From: Cyanoderma ruficeps
Taxonomy: Eukaryota > Chordata > Aves > Passeriformes > Timaliidae
Assembly: GCA_008694505.1 (NCBI GenBank)
Contig: VZDJ01000219.1
Coordinates: 7,295,089-7,359,088, forward strand
Reading direction: 5' to 3'
Length of the DNA stretch: 64,000 nt
The position numbers and the translations under genes are program-made. The notes under the pieces were generated by a model. It ran no database searches and was not told the origin of the DNA. It saw nothing but the letters and a program-made list of their open reading frames with translations. This document shows positions 26,772 through 38,508 of the stretch, one piece after another. How positions within the stretch are numbered: the stretch's first letter is position 1; each line of letters starts with the position of its first letter.

Positions 26772-27809
26772 CAGTTTCAAGGTATTTCAGTGATAAACTT
26801 AACAACTCCAGCTCCCAATGGAGTTAAGAGTTTTCCTCTCTGGATTTCTTACCTTCTGTTGAGATGTACCTCTGATCTATTGTTTCATTGAGGTTCAGGA
26901 AGGAAAGAGATCCCCGAGTCAGCAGTTGCAATTTTTCCCTAATGAGGGCAGGATGTCATTTACCCTTTTATACTTGGAAAACACTTTGTTTCTCTGAACC
27001 TTGCCTTCATGCTGCCTTTCCTGGAGGACCTGAGCCATGCCTCATTCTCTGTTATTCACAGCAGTGAGATCTTCCTTCCTTTTGATATAAACAAAAGTAA
27101 ATTCAATTTGTGCATAAGTACCAGGCCTTGATTATGGCAAAGTCTTCCTGGATATGTGCAGGAGTTTGGAGGCACAAGTGACTCTGCCATATGATGGATA
27201 ATATGATTTTTTAGCAGTAATGATTAATGTCTCTTGAAAGTGATTTAACATGACTCGAAACTTTGTATAAGTATCAAAGTTGTATGCAAATTATGAAAGA
27301 ACAAATAAAATGACACTCAACATTAAGTGAGTAAGATGGTAGTATTTGTTTTGGCTTATTCAAGTACTGTTGAAAATCTCCAAATAGTTTTTGAAAACAT
27401 GCTCATTTGCGGGATCCTCTGAGGGAGCAAAATTGAAAGAAACCAAGCCATTTGAAACATGTCAGGCATAAATGACTGTTACCTCTGTCTGCCAAAATTA
27501 TTTGGCTTCATTTGACTTTCTGAAATGGGGCTTCTGCAGCATGTCTTACATAAGAGATGATTAATAGAATGAGGAAAACAAGGAACTGAAAATAAATGAA
27601 AAATAATTTCCTTCCCTTGTGTCATTACCGGGTTAAAAAATTCTAAGGCATCCTACAACTGTTAGAAACCATTTCAAAGAAAGCTTTTTGCCCTGCAAAC
27701 AGCTTCATGAAAAGTAAGCATAAAAAGACATTGCCATTTTAGCAGCGCCTTTTGAACAGTAAGTCTCTCTTCTTGTACATTAAAACCTTAGAATCTCTTT
27801 CCCTTACAG

Positions 27810-27830
27810 TCTGGGAATTCTCTGTCTGAG
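27810..27830 (+). other. Candidate 21-nt microexon, unproven
   Basis: A pyrimidine-rich acceptor (tctctttcccttacag, AG at 27808-27809) is followed by exactly 21 bases and then a good donor (GAG|GTAAGG, intron from 27831). The 21 bases are a multiple of three and read SGNSLSE in one frame. A second frame is also open and the third ends in TGA. Microexons of 3-27 nt are typical of neuronal genes with very long introns, which fits a 64-kb region without ordinary exons. I cannot assign a gene, and the arrangement can occur by chance. Confidence 0.25.
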
Positions 27831-28204
27831 GTAAGGATGAATCTATGTGGTTTTGATCTATTTCATGTTTGAGGATATTAACATATATTCAGGATAATGA
27901 AAACCATTTCAAATGCACAGAGCATCTTTGTTGTCATGAAAGGCTGATGTTAGCTTCCTGCTGAGCTCTGCAAAACCACAGCTCTGGAATTTAACACAGC
28001 TCAGGGATGTGCTTCTGGACTTACATTGAGTTAAGGCGTTTCTTCCTTGCCATGTTGGGTTGCAGTAATTTTTAGTATTTTTTGGTTTTTGGAGGGATGG
28101 GGTTTACTTAGACATAATGATTATATATTTTCTTTTGCTACACAGGGGCTCAAAATGTGATTTTGTGATATAAATTGTAAAGTTCTGAGGTCCTGTGCCA
28201 CCTA

Positions 28205-28224
28205 CTTATTTATTTATTTATTTT
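28205..28224. repeat. (TTTA)n microsatellite
   Basis: Five tandem tetranucleotide units in unique sequence. No transposon tail is recognised next to it. Confidence 0.85.
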
Positions 28225-31200
28225 CAACTGCTGGAGTTTGCATTTTCTTTCTCCCTATCTCTATCCTGTTAGAGTTTCATAAAGAGTTTTGTGTTTAAAT
28301 CTCTGAATATAACTTTAATTACAGACTGCTGAAAAAAATCCATGATATACCATAGCTATGAAATCCCTTTTTTGAGCTCTGGTAAGTGATATACCTGGAA
28401 ATCTTCTCCTTATATGGACCTCTTGTTTCAGTAAACTTTCAATAGAATTTCCACCTTTTTCTGATCTTTCCAACCATTAAATCTTCTTATTGATTTTTAG
28501 AACCAAGTGGAATATATTCTTTCTTTGTGGAAAGACTAAAACTTCTTTCTTAATCAAATCTTGCCTGACTGTGAATGCAAAAACTTCTTCCAAGTGTTCT
28601 GGCACACCAAAACATTCACATTTGCTTAAGGACAGCAGATGCCATCTCAGAGAAATGGTGTTTTGTAAAAAAATGTTAATTTCAATCAAAGTGTGTTTTT
28701 GCAGAAAGTTTTCAACCAGTCTAACAATGCATCACCTGATGCATATCTCTGACTGCAGTTTGGATTTGAGGGGAAAGAGCTTACCCAAACTTTGAGGCAG
28801 TTTATTATATTCTTTCCATGTTTCCTGAGGACTGAATACATTTGACAACTGTTTATCCTTATTAATTTAATCAAAGATTCTTTCCTAGGAAATTACCAGG
28901 GTGAAAACACTGACAAAGGCAACTAAGGCAAAAGTCTATTAGCTTTGTTTCTTCAGGGAAACATTTCCTAGACAGAAATTATTCTCTCAAGAGTGAGGAA
29001 AAATCATTACAAGAGGAATTTCATTATTACTGAAAAGAATATAACGGGTGTGTGTATGATGGAGAAGGATGGGATCGCTCATTTGAAGCCTCTCAATGCA
29101 CCAATGACTTTACCATTTCAGCAAAATGCCAAAAAAGATGCATGATCTGAACCCTGGTGTCTTTATTACTGCAGCACATTATCCTGGCACATTCTGTACT
29201 AAGTGCCATTGAGCAGAACCAACATTTTGGAGTAGAATTCTTCTTTCTCATTTTTTTTTTTAAACATTTTCTTACCACTTGGTTCATTCTTCCTCACCAT
29301 GATCTTGCTTTGAAGTTGTCATTCTCAGCCCTCATCTTTTGCTTTCCTTTTTCTTTTATAGCCTTGTTAGCATTAGTTAAACAATGCTCATTGACATTTA
29401 ACCAACTTGGGGAAAACTTTAGGATTTGCATCTGATTATCAAATTGTCTTAAAAGTGAAAAATCAGCACATTCAGGCCTTGTTTCAGTGCTCTCAGGGAG
29501 TTTGCCTTGCTGTTACAGGTAAAATAAAATGATTTATGAAGACAAATCAGGTGTGCATCATTCTCATAGTTTGCAAAAAGAGCTACATATCACATTATGT
29601 AAGGCAAAGAAGTGTGAGAATGTTAATAACTCTGTCAATCAACTTGATGTTTCATTTTAAGCCATGTTTTACCTCTAATCTTAAAGCAGAGTAGTAATCC
29701 CCAGTTTTAAAATACTATTACTCACCAATCCATTCCAAAGTGCCTTTCACTGTATTATTCCTATTTTTTAAATCAGGATAAACTGAAGTAAAAGTAAAAT
29801 TAACTGTGTGAGCCCTATTCAGCTTCCTCCCTGATGCCATTAGACCTTGCCTGTGATTATAGCTCTTTGTTTAAAAGTGTCTTTATTAAGCCAGTCATCT
29901 TCTCTGGGACTCACACCACAGTCATGGTCATCTCTCATTCTGTCCCTCCTGACTGCAGACATGTGGGATAAGTGGCTTTTTCTTCACTACCACAAATGAG
30001 CCACAGGGCTCATGAATATATGCAGGGGTCCTTATTCTACTCTGAAAGCAGCTTTAGCCTGAAATAATTCCAGAAGCCTTTCTGGCCTTGCCCTTGAATT
30101 GTGCAGGATTCTGTGAAGAATGCTGGTGTTGTGAAGGAGATGAATAAACCTCTGTGGGAGCAAAGAAGACATTGACACCTTACAGGAGTGTGCAGTGATG
30201 CTGATGGCAGCTGTGACGTGCCACCTCTACAGGGTTTGGCACCAAAGGAAGGGCCTTTTTTAGGGTGGCGGTAAATTATACCTCGTAGGAAGAGCTGAGG
30301 CTGGGGTGGACTCTTACAGGGAATAGCTGGGTTATGTATCTCAGATTCAATATTCCAATCACCACCCTACAGCTTCAGCCCAAAGAGATGCAAGTTCATC
30401 CTGTCTCTGGTACTGTCCTCATGCATCTGTAATGCCTTGGTGCCCAGTCCAGCTCAGGAGCGTGTGACTGGTACAGGGAGCACAAGGAGTTGAAATATGT
30501 TGCATAAACAGACTCACAATCTGATTTCTCTCAGTTCACTGTATGCTGTGAAGATTTCCATGGAGAGATCTGGGGCACTGTAGTCAGCCTGTCATGATAA
30601 TTTGGGGTGTAATTTTTTTTTTAATTAGCCCCTTGTCAAAGGTAGTGCTTTAGACATCCCCTCTCTGTCTTGTCAAGCTCTCATACCAGTCCTTTAGTTT
30701 TGTCCAAACCTAACAGGTTGTCTCCACCATGGAAGAGGGAGAGGGTTTTTGCACTGTGGGGATGTGATTAGCACAAGCACTTCTGCTCCTGGGTGCCATT
30801 TAATGGGAAAAGGAGTAGCAGGTGCCCCATGCTGCTCAAACCAAGGTCTTTGCACATCACACTGACGTCCACATGTTGGTTTCCTCAGATTTGTGTACAG
30901 CTTCCAGGTAAAAATAGCCTGTCTCTATGGTCCTGTGTGCTCTGAAAGGTTATGTCTGGAGTGGTTATTATTTATTTCTGTTTTCTTTCCAGCTTTTAAC
31001 ACCGTGGTGTTTCTGCACGTCTTGATTCCCAAAGTGTAACTGTTGATTATGTGCTCAAGTAAATGTACCCAAGTTTCCAAGCATTCATTTCATAAGTAAT
31101 ACTCAAGTGCTCAATGAATACTGATAAAAAAAAATCCAAGTCCACAACTGTGCATGAGATCTTTTCCTGATGTAAGCTGATGTCACTCAGAAAACGTATA

Positions 31201-32370
31201 ATTCAGAATATTTCTGCTGGGAGTCAACATGGGGTGAACTTAATGGCTAGAGGTTGGGAGATACAATTACATGGACCCACTAGACACTTTTGTAAAGGCA
31301 CTTTTAAAACACTCTCCAGCTGAATTTGAAGGATGTTTGTGGCAAATCTTTTGAAAGGGTCATTGACTGTACAAGGATGAAAGTTGTGGGCAATCAAGTT
31401 CTGTAATTTGTTTCTGCCTACTGAAGAAAAAGGGCATATGTTTCTACAGAAGTTTGTGACTTCTCATCGTTTTGATTTTTATTTAACATACAAACTTTAA
31501 AGGAATCATTTTATTTTGGAGCAAACACACATAAAAACATGAGAGAAGACTATTTGGCATAAAATAAATTACCAAGAATGCACACAGTTCCAGAGTTTCT
31601 GCTTGTGAAGTACATGGCACTTTTTAGAACCTGAGCTTCAGCGTTCGTCATAAACTGATGATTTTATTTGACTGTGTTTGATAGAATGTTCATAAACTTA
31701 GAGTAGACATTCACAGGTGATGAGAAAGAACATGATCCCTGAGATTACTTGGCTGAAGATGGGGTTAAAAAACAAGTCTGGGGTGAAGGAGGAGCAAATA
31801 ACTTGCTTAGCAAGTTGTTGCCAAGCTGTGACCTACACAGCTGTTTGTTTGAGAACTTTTGCCCATACTCTAATTTCAGAGATGATAAATGTGAAGCAAT
31901 TAGCACTGATTCATGCTTGTAAGTGCTACTTGAGAGTTCAGTAGAGGAACTGTGCCTTTGTATGATTTCGTGTAAGTGGTGCTTCAGCATATTTAATAAG
32001 GTCAGTTATAATACATGTTTGAAAACTGCATAAATGCAATCAGGAAAACATTTCTGATTGCATGAATAATAGTTGTTGCATATGCTTAAAATGCAGTAAA
32101 TTATAATGGGATATAAATTGAGCTCTAGAGACATTTTTACATTAATAAACTTAAAATCTCATGTATTTTGACTAAGTGTTCTGATTAAGCAGGCATTTGA
32201 AGAGAGTGAGGAGGGAATACCCTGTTGGTGAAGAAAAGGCAGTTGCAGATGTCACAGAACCGATTTCTAACCTGAGCTGATGACACAGACTAGGATGGAT
32301 GGGTTTTATGCAGCTAAAATGTAGGTTGTGCTTAGATAAACTATTTTATGAGGAGGTTTTAAATCAAAGT

Positions 32371-32600
32371 ACAATAGGGCTGGCAAGACCTTAAAGGTAT
32401 TTGGACGACCCTTTTGCTCCAGTGCCTGTGCTTTTCCCAGCAAATATTTATCGAGTCTGTTAAACACTGAATATTCCTACTGTCTGTTGTTCCACAGCTT
32501 TGTTCTTCTTGATTTAAATACAATTTTCTAGTCTCTAGTCAGAATATTTCTGCTGGAATTTGATGTGATTGTTTCTTGTCCTATTTTCAAGAAAATAAAG
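32371..32600 (-). mobile_element. Old CR1 LINE fragment, antisense
   Basis: Read on the plus strand this follows the reverse complement of the CR1 3' region in order: an 'atagggctggcaagaccttaa' block at the left, a block with cgagtctgttaaacactga and cctactgtctgttgttccac in the middle, and a closing gtttcttgtcctattttcaa block near 32570. The last resembles the 'cattgcttcttgtcctat' part of older CR1 families shared by birds and turtles. It lacks the reverse transcriptase region and is much diverged, so it is an ancient 5'-truncated, inactive copy. The exact subfamily cannot be given by eye. Confidence 0.65.
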
Positions 32601-33790
32601 AATAGATACTTCCCTCTGCATTAATCTTTTGGGGACTGTTTCTTATCTTACCTGCAGACTGCATGTGTCGCAGGTTGAGAGGGCACAGGATCCAATTTTC
32701 TCCATTTCCAAAGTCACTGTGAGTTTCTCTCACTGCTGTTCCTTTAGTGGCTGTTTCCATGATACTGGTATATTCCCCAGCTTTCACTCCTGGGGAAATT
32801 TCAAAGGGCCATTGAAGAATTCAGTGTCCATGAACAAGTTAGTATTTCTGGTTCACTTAAATTTCCTTCTATTTCCAACTGCCTGTTAATTGTGTTCCCC
32901 ATAGCCTTGCAGAATAAATGGGAAATTTATGTAAAAACTGTTTCTAGGTGTTCTGCTGCATTAAAAAAATTGAAAGAGAAGACAGTACTGAAGTTTCTTG
33001 AGCCTCAATGAGTTTTGGGGGAAAAAGTCTGTAGGACTTGAAGAACCAGCATGTTGGGGAGAAGAATGTAGGGATGAGGATGATGAATGTGGTTTCATAG
33101 ATGGTTGAGAGTTTAAGGAACTCTGGAGAGCAATTGGCTTTGTGCTTAGCTTCTAAAGAGAGGAAAATTGCATTGACTGAGACTGAAACTCCCTTGGGTT
33201 TCTCATTCAATTCCACCCTTGTACTCCCTGGGCCAATAAACAGATAAAGAAGAACTAATAAAAAAAAGAATCAGGTTAAAGAGAGAATCTGTAGCTGCTA
33301 GTGCAGCTGCAGTTAAATCCTTTCCTTGCATCACAGATTGCTCCCAAATAAAATCATTAACTCTAAGGCTATTGAAAAGACAAAAGCTTCTGCTTTTTAA
33401 TCGTTGGCTGCTGAAGGCGTTGACCTTTGGCTGTGCTGAGGCAGGAGGACTGTGAAGAAAAATGCAGATTGGAATAAGTCTGCCTTCATTTTGAGGTGTG
33501 TTCCCTTCCTCAGTGCAGGAAGGAGCTGCCAGCAGGTTTCTCAGAGCCACTGCGGTGGCTCCGGGTCTCTTTACAACCACCACAGGTTACAGGTGGTGTT
33601 GGCAGTTCTTCAGGGGCTGGTTCTCTTCCTAAAGGCCTCCTGTGCCCTCTGTCAGCAGATCTGTACCTTCCCTGCCTGTTCTGTAAACATGAGGAGAGCT
33701 GAGTTAATTTCTGGTTGTTTGTATTTACCCAATTATGACTCTGACCCACTTTCTGCCCTTTCCTGAGTTAAAAATATACATTGTCTTAAG

Positions 33791-33819
33791 AAAAACAAAC
33801 AAACAACCCCCCCAAAAAA
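33791..33819. repeat. AAAC / poly-C / poly-A low-complexity tract
   Basis: Three AAAC units run into seven C and then six A. It is simple sequence with no recognisable transposon alongside. Confidence 0.8.
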
Positions 33820-35966
33820 TCCCTTATTGCAAACTGGCAGTTGTACACATCTATCTAAAGGCAAATAAAGCTTTGTATTTTGCTATTTTTTTTTTTTTAG
33901 TTCTTACATTAAATTGCATTACTACAAACCTTTGCTTAGCTCACTGTATTTCCCCATGCTGCAGTGTGATGGCAAAGCAAAAATGTAACAGAAGACAATT
34001 AAAATAGAAACCTTTAAGCTGGAAGGAGTTTTGAGTCAGGTTTCTAAATGTTGCAGTGTGTGTTTCATACACCAGTTCCTGGGGGTACGTGCGGCACACT
34101 TCATTCTGTGGACAGCTTAAACGTTATGAGGTCTGGCAGTTCTTTATTTCACTGCTGATTAGATGACCTATGAGCAGTGTAGCATGTCACCCCTGCATTG
34201 GAGAAGAATTGGCACTGCCTGTGGAGTTGGATTCAATTGTTGGGATGTATGAACGTCTGCTTCCAAATGCTTGACAGAGATTAATAAAGTGCAGAGTTTC
34301 TTAAAGAGAATCAATGGCAAGATGGCAGATGCTATTTTCTTTGTCTTTTTTTTTTTTTCTTGGGGGTAGCGTGGGGGAAGTTGCTTTTTCAAAGTAACAG
34401 GCACCATAAAGGCTTGGGGACAGCTGACGTGGGATTCTGAGAATCTACTGTTATATATAAGTTGCACTTGCTAAACAGTAGGAAGGTGTTTAGTTTGGGG
34501 TTTTTTTAAATTTGCCGTTAGCATTTCAATGCAAGTTTGGGTGTGATGTTTTTGGGAAGGTTTGTTCTTGTGCAAATGTGTCCTCAGATTGAAAACCCTA
34601 TGAGGAAGAAATGAGAGAACCAGCACCTTCAACAGAATAGTCCTCAAAGTCCCTCTGAAAACCCAACTTGCTTTTCAAACTGTTCCAACTGTTCTAAATT
34701 TTTAAACCTACAAGACAGTCGTGCTATTCCATGCATTTATAGAATAAAAAGAAAATCTCACCACTACCAAAAATAGAATCTATTGATATGTCAAAAAGTG
34801 TTAATGTAAACCACCTACATGTACTTCATTAGGTCTGTTTTAATTCTTCTCACTTTTCCACTACTCCTCCACCATTTCCCGAGAGTTACAGGAGATGTGT
34901 CTATTCCTTTGCAACTCAAGTTGTGATGTGGCTGAGAAAAGGAGGATGGACAGCAGCACATCTTTCTGAAATGGACCTAGTGGGCTACTTTCCTACAGAG
35001 TTATGTGCTCACCTAATAATGAAAGTATTCATTTTAAACACCATTTCCCCAACAAGTATTTCTTACATATATCTTACTGAAGACTCCTGAGCGAGTTGAG
35101 TTTCTGTAACCTTCCTTTGAGACCAACTGGTTTGTGAGAGAATTTTTCCTGACTACAGTTCCAGAATCAATAACTGAAAAAGCAGTCCTGTATTTTCCTG
35201 CTCTGTGGACTTTGAGGTCATTTAATTCTTCCTGTGGTATCACTAAGTGCCTATTAAATTGGAGTTCAAGGTAGCTAGATAGGAGGCAGGAGATAAAGGA
35301 AAAATGTGTTTTAAATGCTTGATCTACCCTGGCAAATTTTCTTGAAAAAGATCTGCAGAGGCATAACACAAACTGATTGGTGGGTGTCTGTAGGAAGCAA
35401 ATGGAAGGAAACCCTTTTCATCACTTGCAGATAAATTTAGCTACACCATAAAAACATACTGTAAGGGGGAGAAGAGAGAGTGTATGTTGAGAAGTCTTAT
35501 TAGGGAAAGACTATTAGGGAAAAAAAAATCATTCTAATCTAAACAGTACAAAGGAAAGAAGACAGTTTTGTGAAGTTTTCCAACATTAGGTTACACATTT
35601 TATTTCTCTTATCAGTATAGCACGTAGGGAGTGTATTAAATAAAACATATGTTATTATGGATTTTAACTGTTGGGTTATTTTTCATATGGGTCAACATAC
35701 GGAATTATTTCTGCTTTTGCTAACAGCATAAATGTCTTCTATAAAAATTTTGCCACCAAAATTTGCTGCATATATAAATAGAAAAGGCTTATATGGAAGA
35801 CTGAATCCAAGTGATTAAATGGCAAATTGTCTTGCCTTTTTCTAATAATGGAATAAGCTAGAGGCTTCAGAAAATGAGGGGAAAAAAATCAGGTTTTAAC
35901 TCCTTTTATAAGTAACTGCCTTTCTAAACTTTATCTTAGTTTTTGACATTTCCCTCTTGAAACCAG

Positions 35967-36071
35967 AAGTCGATTTAACCCAAAATCTTCCAGGGGGAAG
36001 GCATCTGTGTTCCACAGCACTGTTATCAGAACAGGATGGGATTTCATCTCAGGCTGTGTGGAGGAAGACAG
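35967..36071 (+). other. Possible exon, unproven
   Basis: A moderate acceptor (CCAG ending at 35966, preceded by a T/C-rich stretch) and a good donor (CAG|GTGAGA, intron from 36072) bound 105 bases, a multiple of three. One frame is open across the whole segment and beyond it on both sides. The translated peptide is not from any family I know. The open length is not exceptional for chance, so this is only a candidate for transcript evidence. Confidence 0.12.
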
Positions 36072-37271
36072 GTGAGACAAGAGCGATGATTGGTATCAGC
36101 TCAGATGTTTTGTGTCTGCCTGCAGTCCTTCCTCAGACTCATTAGGCTAAAGGAGTCAGGCTGTTTCACCAGAACCTTCTCAGTGAAAGTTCAAGTCTAG
36201 GCAGTTCCGTGATTTTTATTGTGTGTGTGTAAATCTGCCTCTCTGCAGCCCACCAGGCTCTGGTGATGGTCCAGTCAAGATGTTTGTCCTTCCCACACCA
36301 ACAGCTGCATCTGGTTCAGGGGAGAGAACAGCTGGGGCTGGAGGAGCTGAGCTGCCTCAGCAAACATTGCCATAGAAAGAAATCTCTCTCAAGTCGGGCC
36401 CTAAATGCCAAATATATTTCTTCTTGCAAAGAACTGAACCCAACGCTGCTGCCTGTGCAGTAATAAACTGTTTCCTAAACTTGGTCCCCTTTGTCTCAGA
36501 GCTGCTCAAGGGAGAGTGGCTCTCAGAGATGGACTGATGAATTTTCACCTGTGTCAAAATGCATTCTTCCTCTAGCCATTTTATTCTAGTGAATTTTAAT
36601 GTCAATACAGAAATACTTCTTTTTCTCTTCTCGTTTTGTCAAAATCCTATTTAATGTGGGGTTTGGTGGAAATAAAAACTATTTAGTTATTAACTAGAAA
36701 TGTCAAAGGAAGAAAATCACAAAGCGTTGAAAAAAACGGGTCAGCTTTGGACCTTTAGGAATAAAAACAGGCTTTAAGGTTCTGAAATGCTGTCACAAGG
36801 TTTTGCAGCCATTTTTGCTCTTCAGAAAATTCTTAATACCCTCCTTTTATCGCTTGCTACAGTTTTTTCAGCTCCATTATGAAAGCTCATGGAGGCCAAG
36901 GGATGAGTGATTTCACAAGAAGGTCGTCCATCAGCTTGTTCTTCACTCTCTGTAATTAAACTTGGAGCACAGTGGGAGGCTCATCTTCATACTCTGACCT
37001 TCCTGCAAGAAGGGAGGTTATGAAATAGCAAAGCAAAGTTTCTTCCTCAGTGTAATCAAATCTCTGAGATGAGGTTTATGTACCTGCAGTTTCTTACCAG
37101 GACACAAGACAGAGCCCTAAACTGGCAGGTTCTTGTCCTTGTAATAGGATGAATGCATTAAAAAAAATCACCTTTTGGAAGACAGATACATTTCAGTGGC
37201 GTTTTTTATTTAGGATTTTGCCATCTCTCATTAGCAATTAGTTGGACAAGAAGGTTTCCCCAAGATGGAGT

Positions 37272-37297
37272 GGGGAGGTGACATGGGGAGGTGACAT
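37272..37297. repeat. 13-bp tandem duplication
   Basis: Two perfect adjacent copies of GGGGAGGTGACAT, followed by a partial third (GAGGAG). It is a small local slippage duplication. Confidence 0.9.
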
Positions 37298-38448
37298 GAG
37301 GAGCTTCCCCAGAGAATGGGACTAAACCCAGATTAGTAAAAGACCAACAAATAGGTAAAGAACATATTAATGAAGTGCACAGGCAAGACTGAGCAGGGGA
37401 AAATGGGTATACAACTGCAGTTGTCAACAGTGAATAGAAACTGAGAAAGTAAAACCCATATAGAAAATAACAAATGGAGAGCCTTCTGTAAACATCCAAC
37501 TGATATGTGTGGAAAAAGCAATTCAAGAAACACAGGCAGGTTATTAGATAAGACACAGTGGTGACAGTGGGAAGCAAGTGAAGCAGAAGAAATGCAGAGT
37601 AACAGATTTAGAATTTCAAGGTTAGATATAACTCCATAATTACAGTGTAGATGGGGTTGCTCTGACTAAGTTGGTTTCTGGTTTACCCATCTTCCACAGT
37701 GAATTAAATTCTACTTCTTAAACATTTTCACATCTAAGGGTATATTATATAGTCCTTCCTTGAATTGTGTGCACTGAACCACGTAGTGCATTGTCCTTCA
37801 GGATTTTCAAAGTAATCAGAAGCAAATCCTTATGACTAGAACCTAATGGTGACAAGTTTCTGAAGGAGTGAAAAAGCAGATACTGCTGGGGTGGCAATCA
37901 CATGACTTAGTGGGTACAAGAGAAATCCTTTTCTCCCAGCAGAGAGGGTGTTTGCTGGGCTGCTGGATCTCCCTGGGCACTGTGTGTTCTCTGGCTCTGT
38001 GTTTCAGCTGTGTCTGGGGTCCCTGACCCTCATCTTACTCCTGCTGCAGTGATGTGCAGGAGTCTCGCTCTGCCTTGGTGTGTCTGCATTCTGAAATGTA
38101 GTTGTCTCATGTTTGACTCTTTTATGCTTTGCAGAGATGGAAATCTACTGCTAACAATTACCTTTCCTTGTTAAGATTTAGGGATACTGAGCTGTGGAGG
38201 ATTTTTGTACAAGGTTATTTTTTGTGAGGTTATAACACACTTTAATAGGTTGCAATTGTTTTAACCAGAGGCTGTAAATATTAGAGAGAATTACATACGT
38301 TGTAACTTTTGCAGGCCGTTAAACAAAATTATAGGGGGAAGAGGGTGCAGGAGAATGCGTCCATGGGAGATGCATATTCTGGGTAAACAGCCTAATGGGA
38401 AGACAGGACTGGGGTGTGTGGGTTGTTTCCTCAGCTGTGCTGTTGGGC

Positions 38449-38508
38449 CTGCTGGGTGACCTTGTCAAATGTGTTCCCAACTTTGTGCCTTGGTTTCCTT
38501 ATCTGTGC
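38449..38508 (+). mobile_element. MIR-like ancient SINE fragment
   Basis: The segment matches the 3' half of the MIR SINE in order and nearly without gaps: GCTGgGTGACCTTG near the left, then gGCCTtgGTTTCCTtATCTGT-like sequence at the right (lower-case bases differ). MIR and its amniote relatives were active before the mammal-reptile split or soon after, and remnants are known in reptile and bird genomes. The copy is short, lacks the tRNA-derived head and is inactive. Chance similarity is possible because I aligned it from memory of the consensus. Confidence 0.5.

Larger units (their letters stand above)
26772..32370. other. Gene-free DNA with microexon-like segment
   Basis: No gene is recognised. 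A 21-nt segment with good splice sites lies at 27810-27830 and an acceptor-donor junction at 29518/29519 (separate entries). A (TTTA)n repeat is at 28205-28224. From about 30100 to 30900 the sequence is less AT-rich, yet it has no CpG cluster, no long frame and no CR1 features that I can see. Confidence 0.65.
32601..38448. other. Gene-free DNA with candidate exon and short duplications
   Basis: No gene is supported. Short items seen are an AAAC/C7/A6 low-complexity tract (33791-33819), T runs (33885-33898, 34348-34358), a near-duplicate TATTAGGGA unit at 35499-35525, a splice-bounded open segment at 35967-36071 (separate entry), a 13-bp tandem duplication at 37272-37297 and a perfect 14-bp palindrome ACAACTGCAGTTGT at 37411-37424. 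The block 35580-35830 is rich in ATTA and ATAAA motifs and could be a conserved noncoding element. Open frames at 33203-33583 and 37206-37577 (both minus) have no family features. Confidence 0.65.

Noticed and set aside
37206..37577. 123-codon hydrophobic, Tyr/Phe-rich minus-strand frame that looks membrane-like
   Set aside because: The hydrophobicity follows from reading purine-rich plus-strand DNA on the opposite strand. A second frame over the same region looks equally hydrophobic, and no receptor motifs are present.
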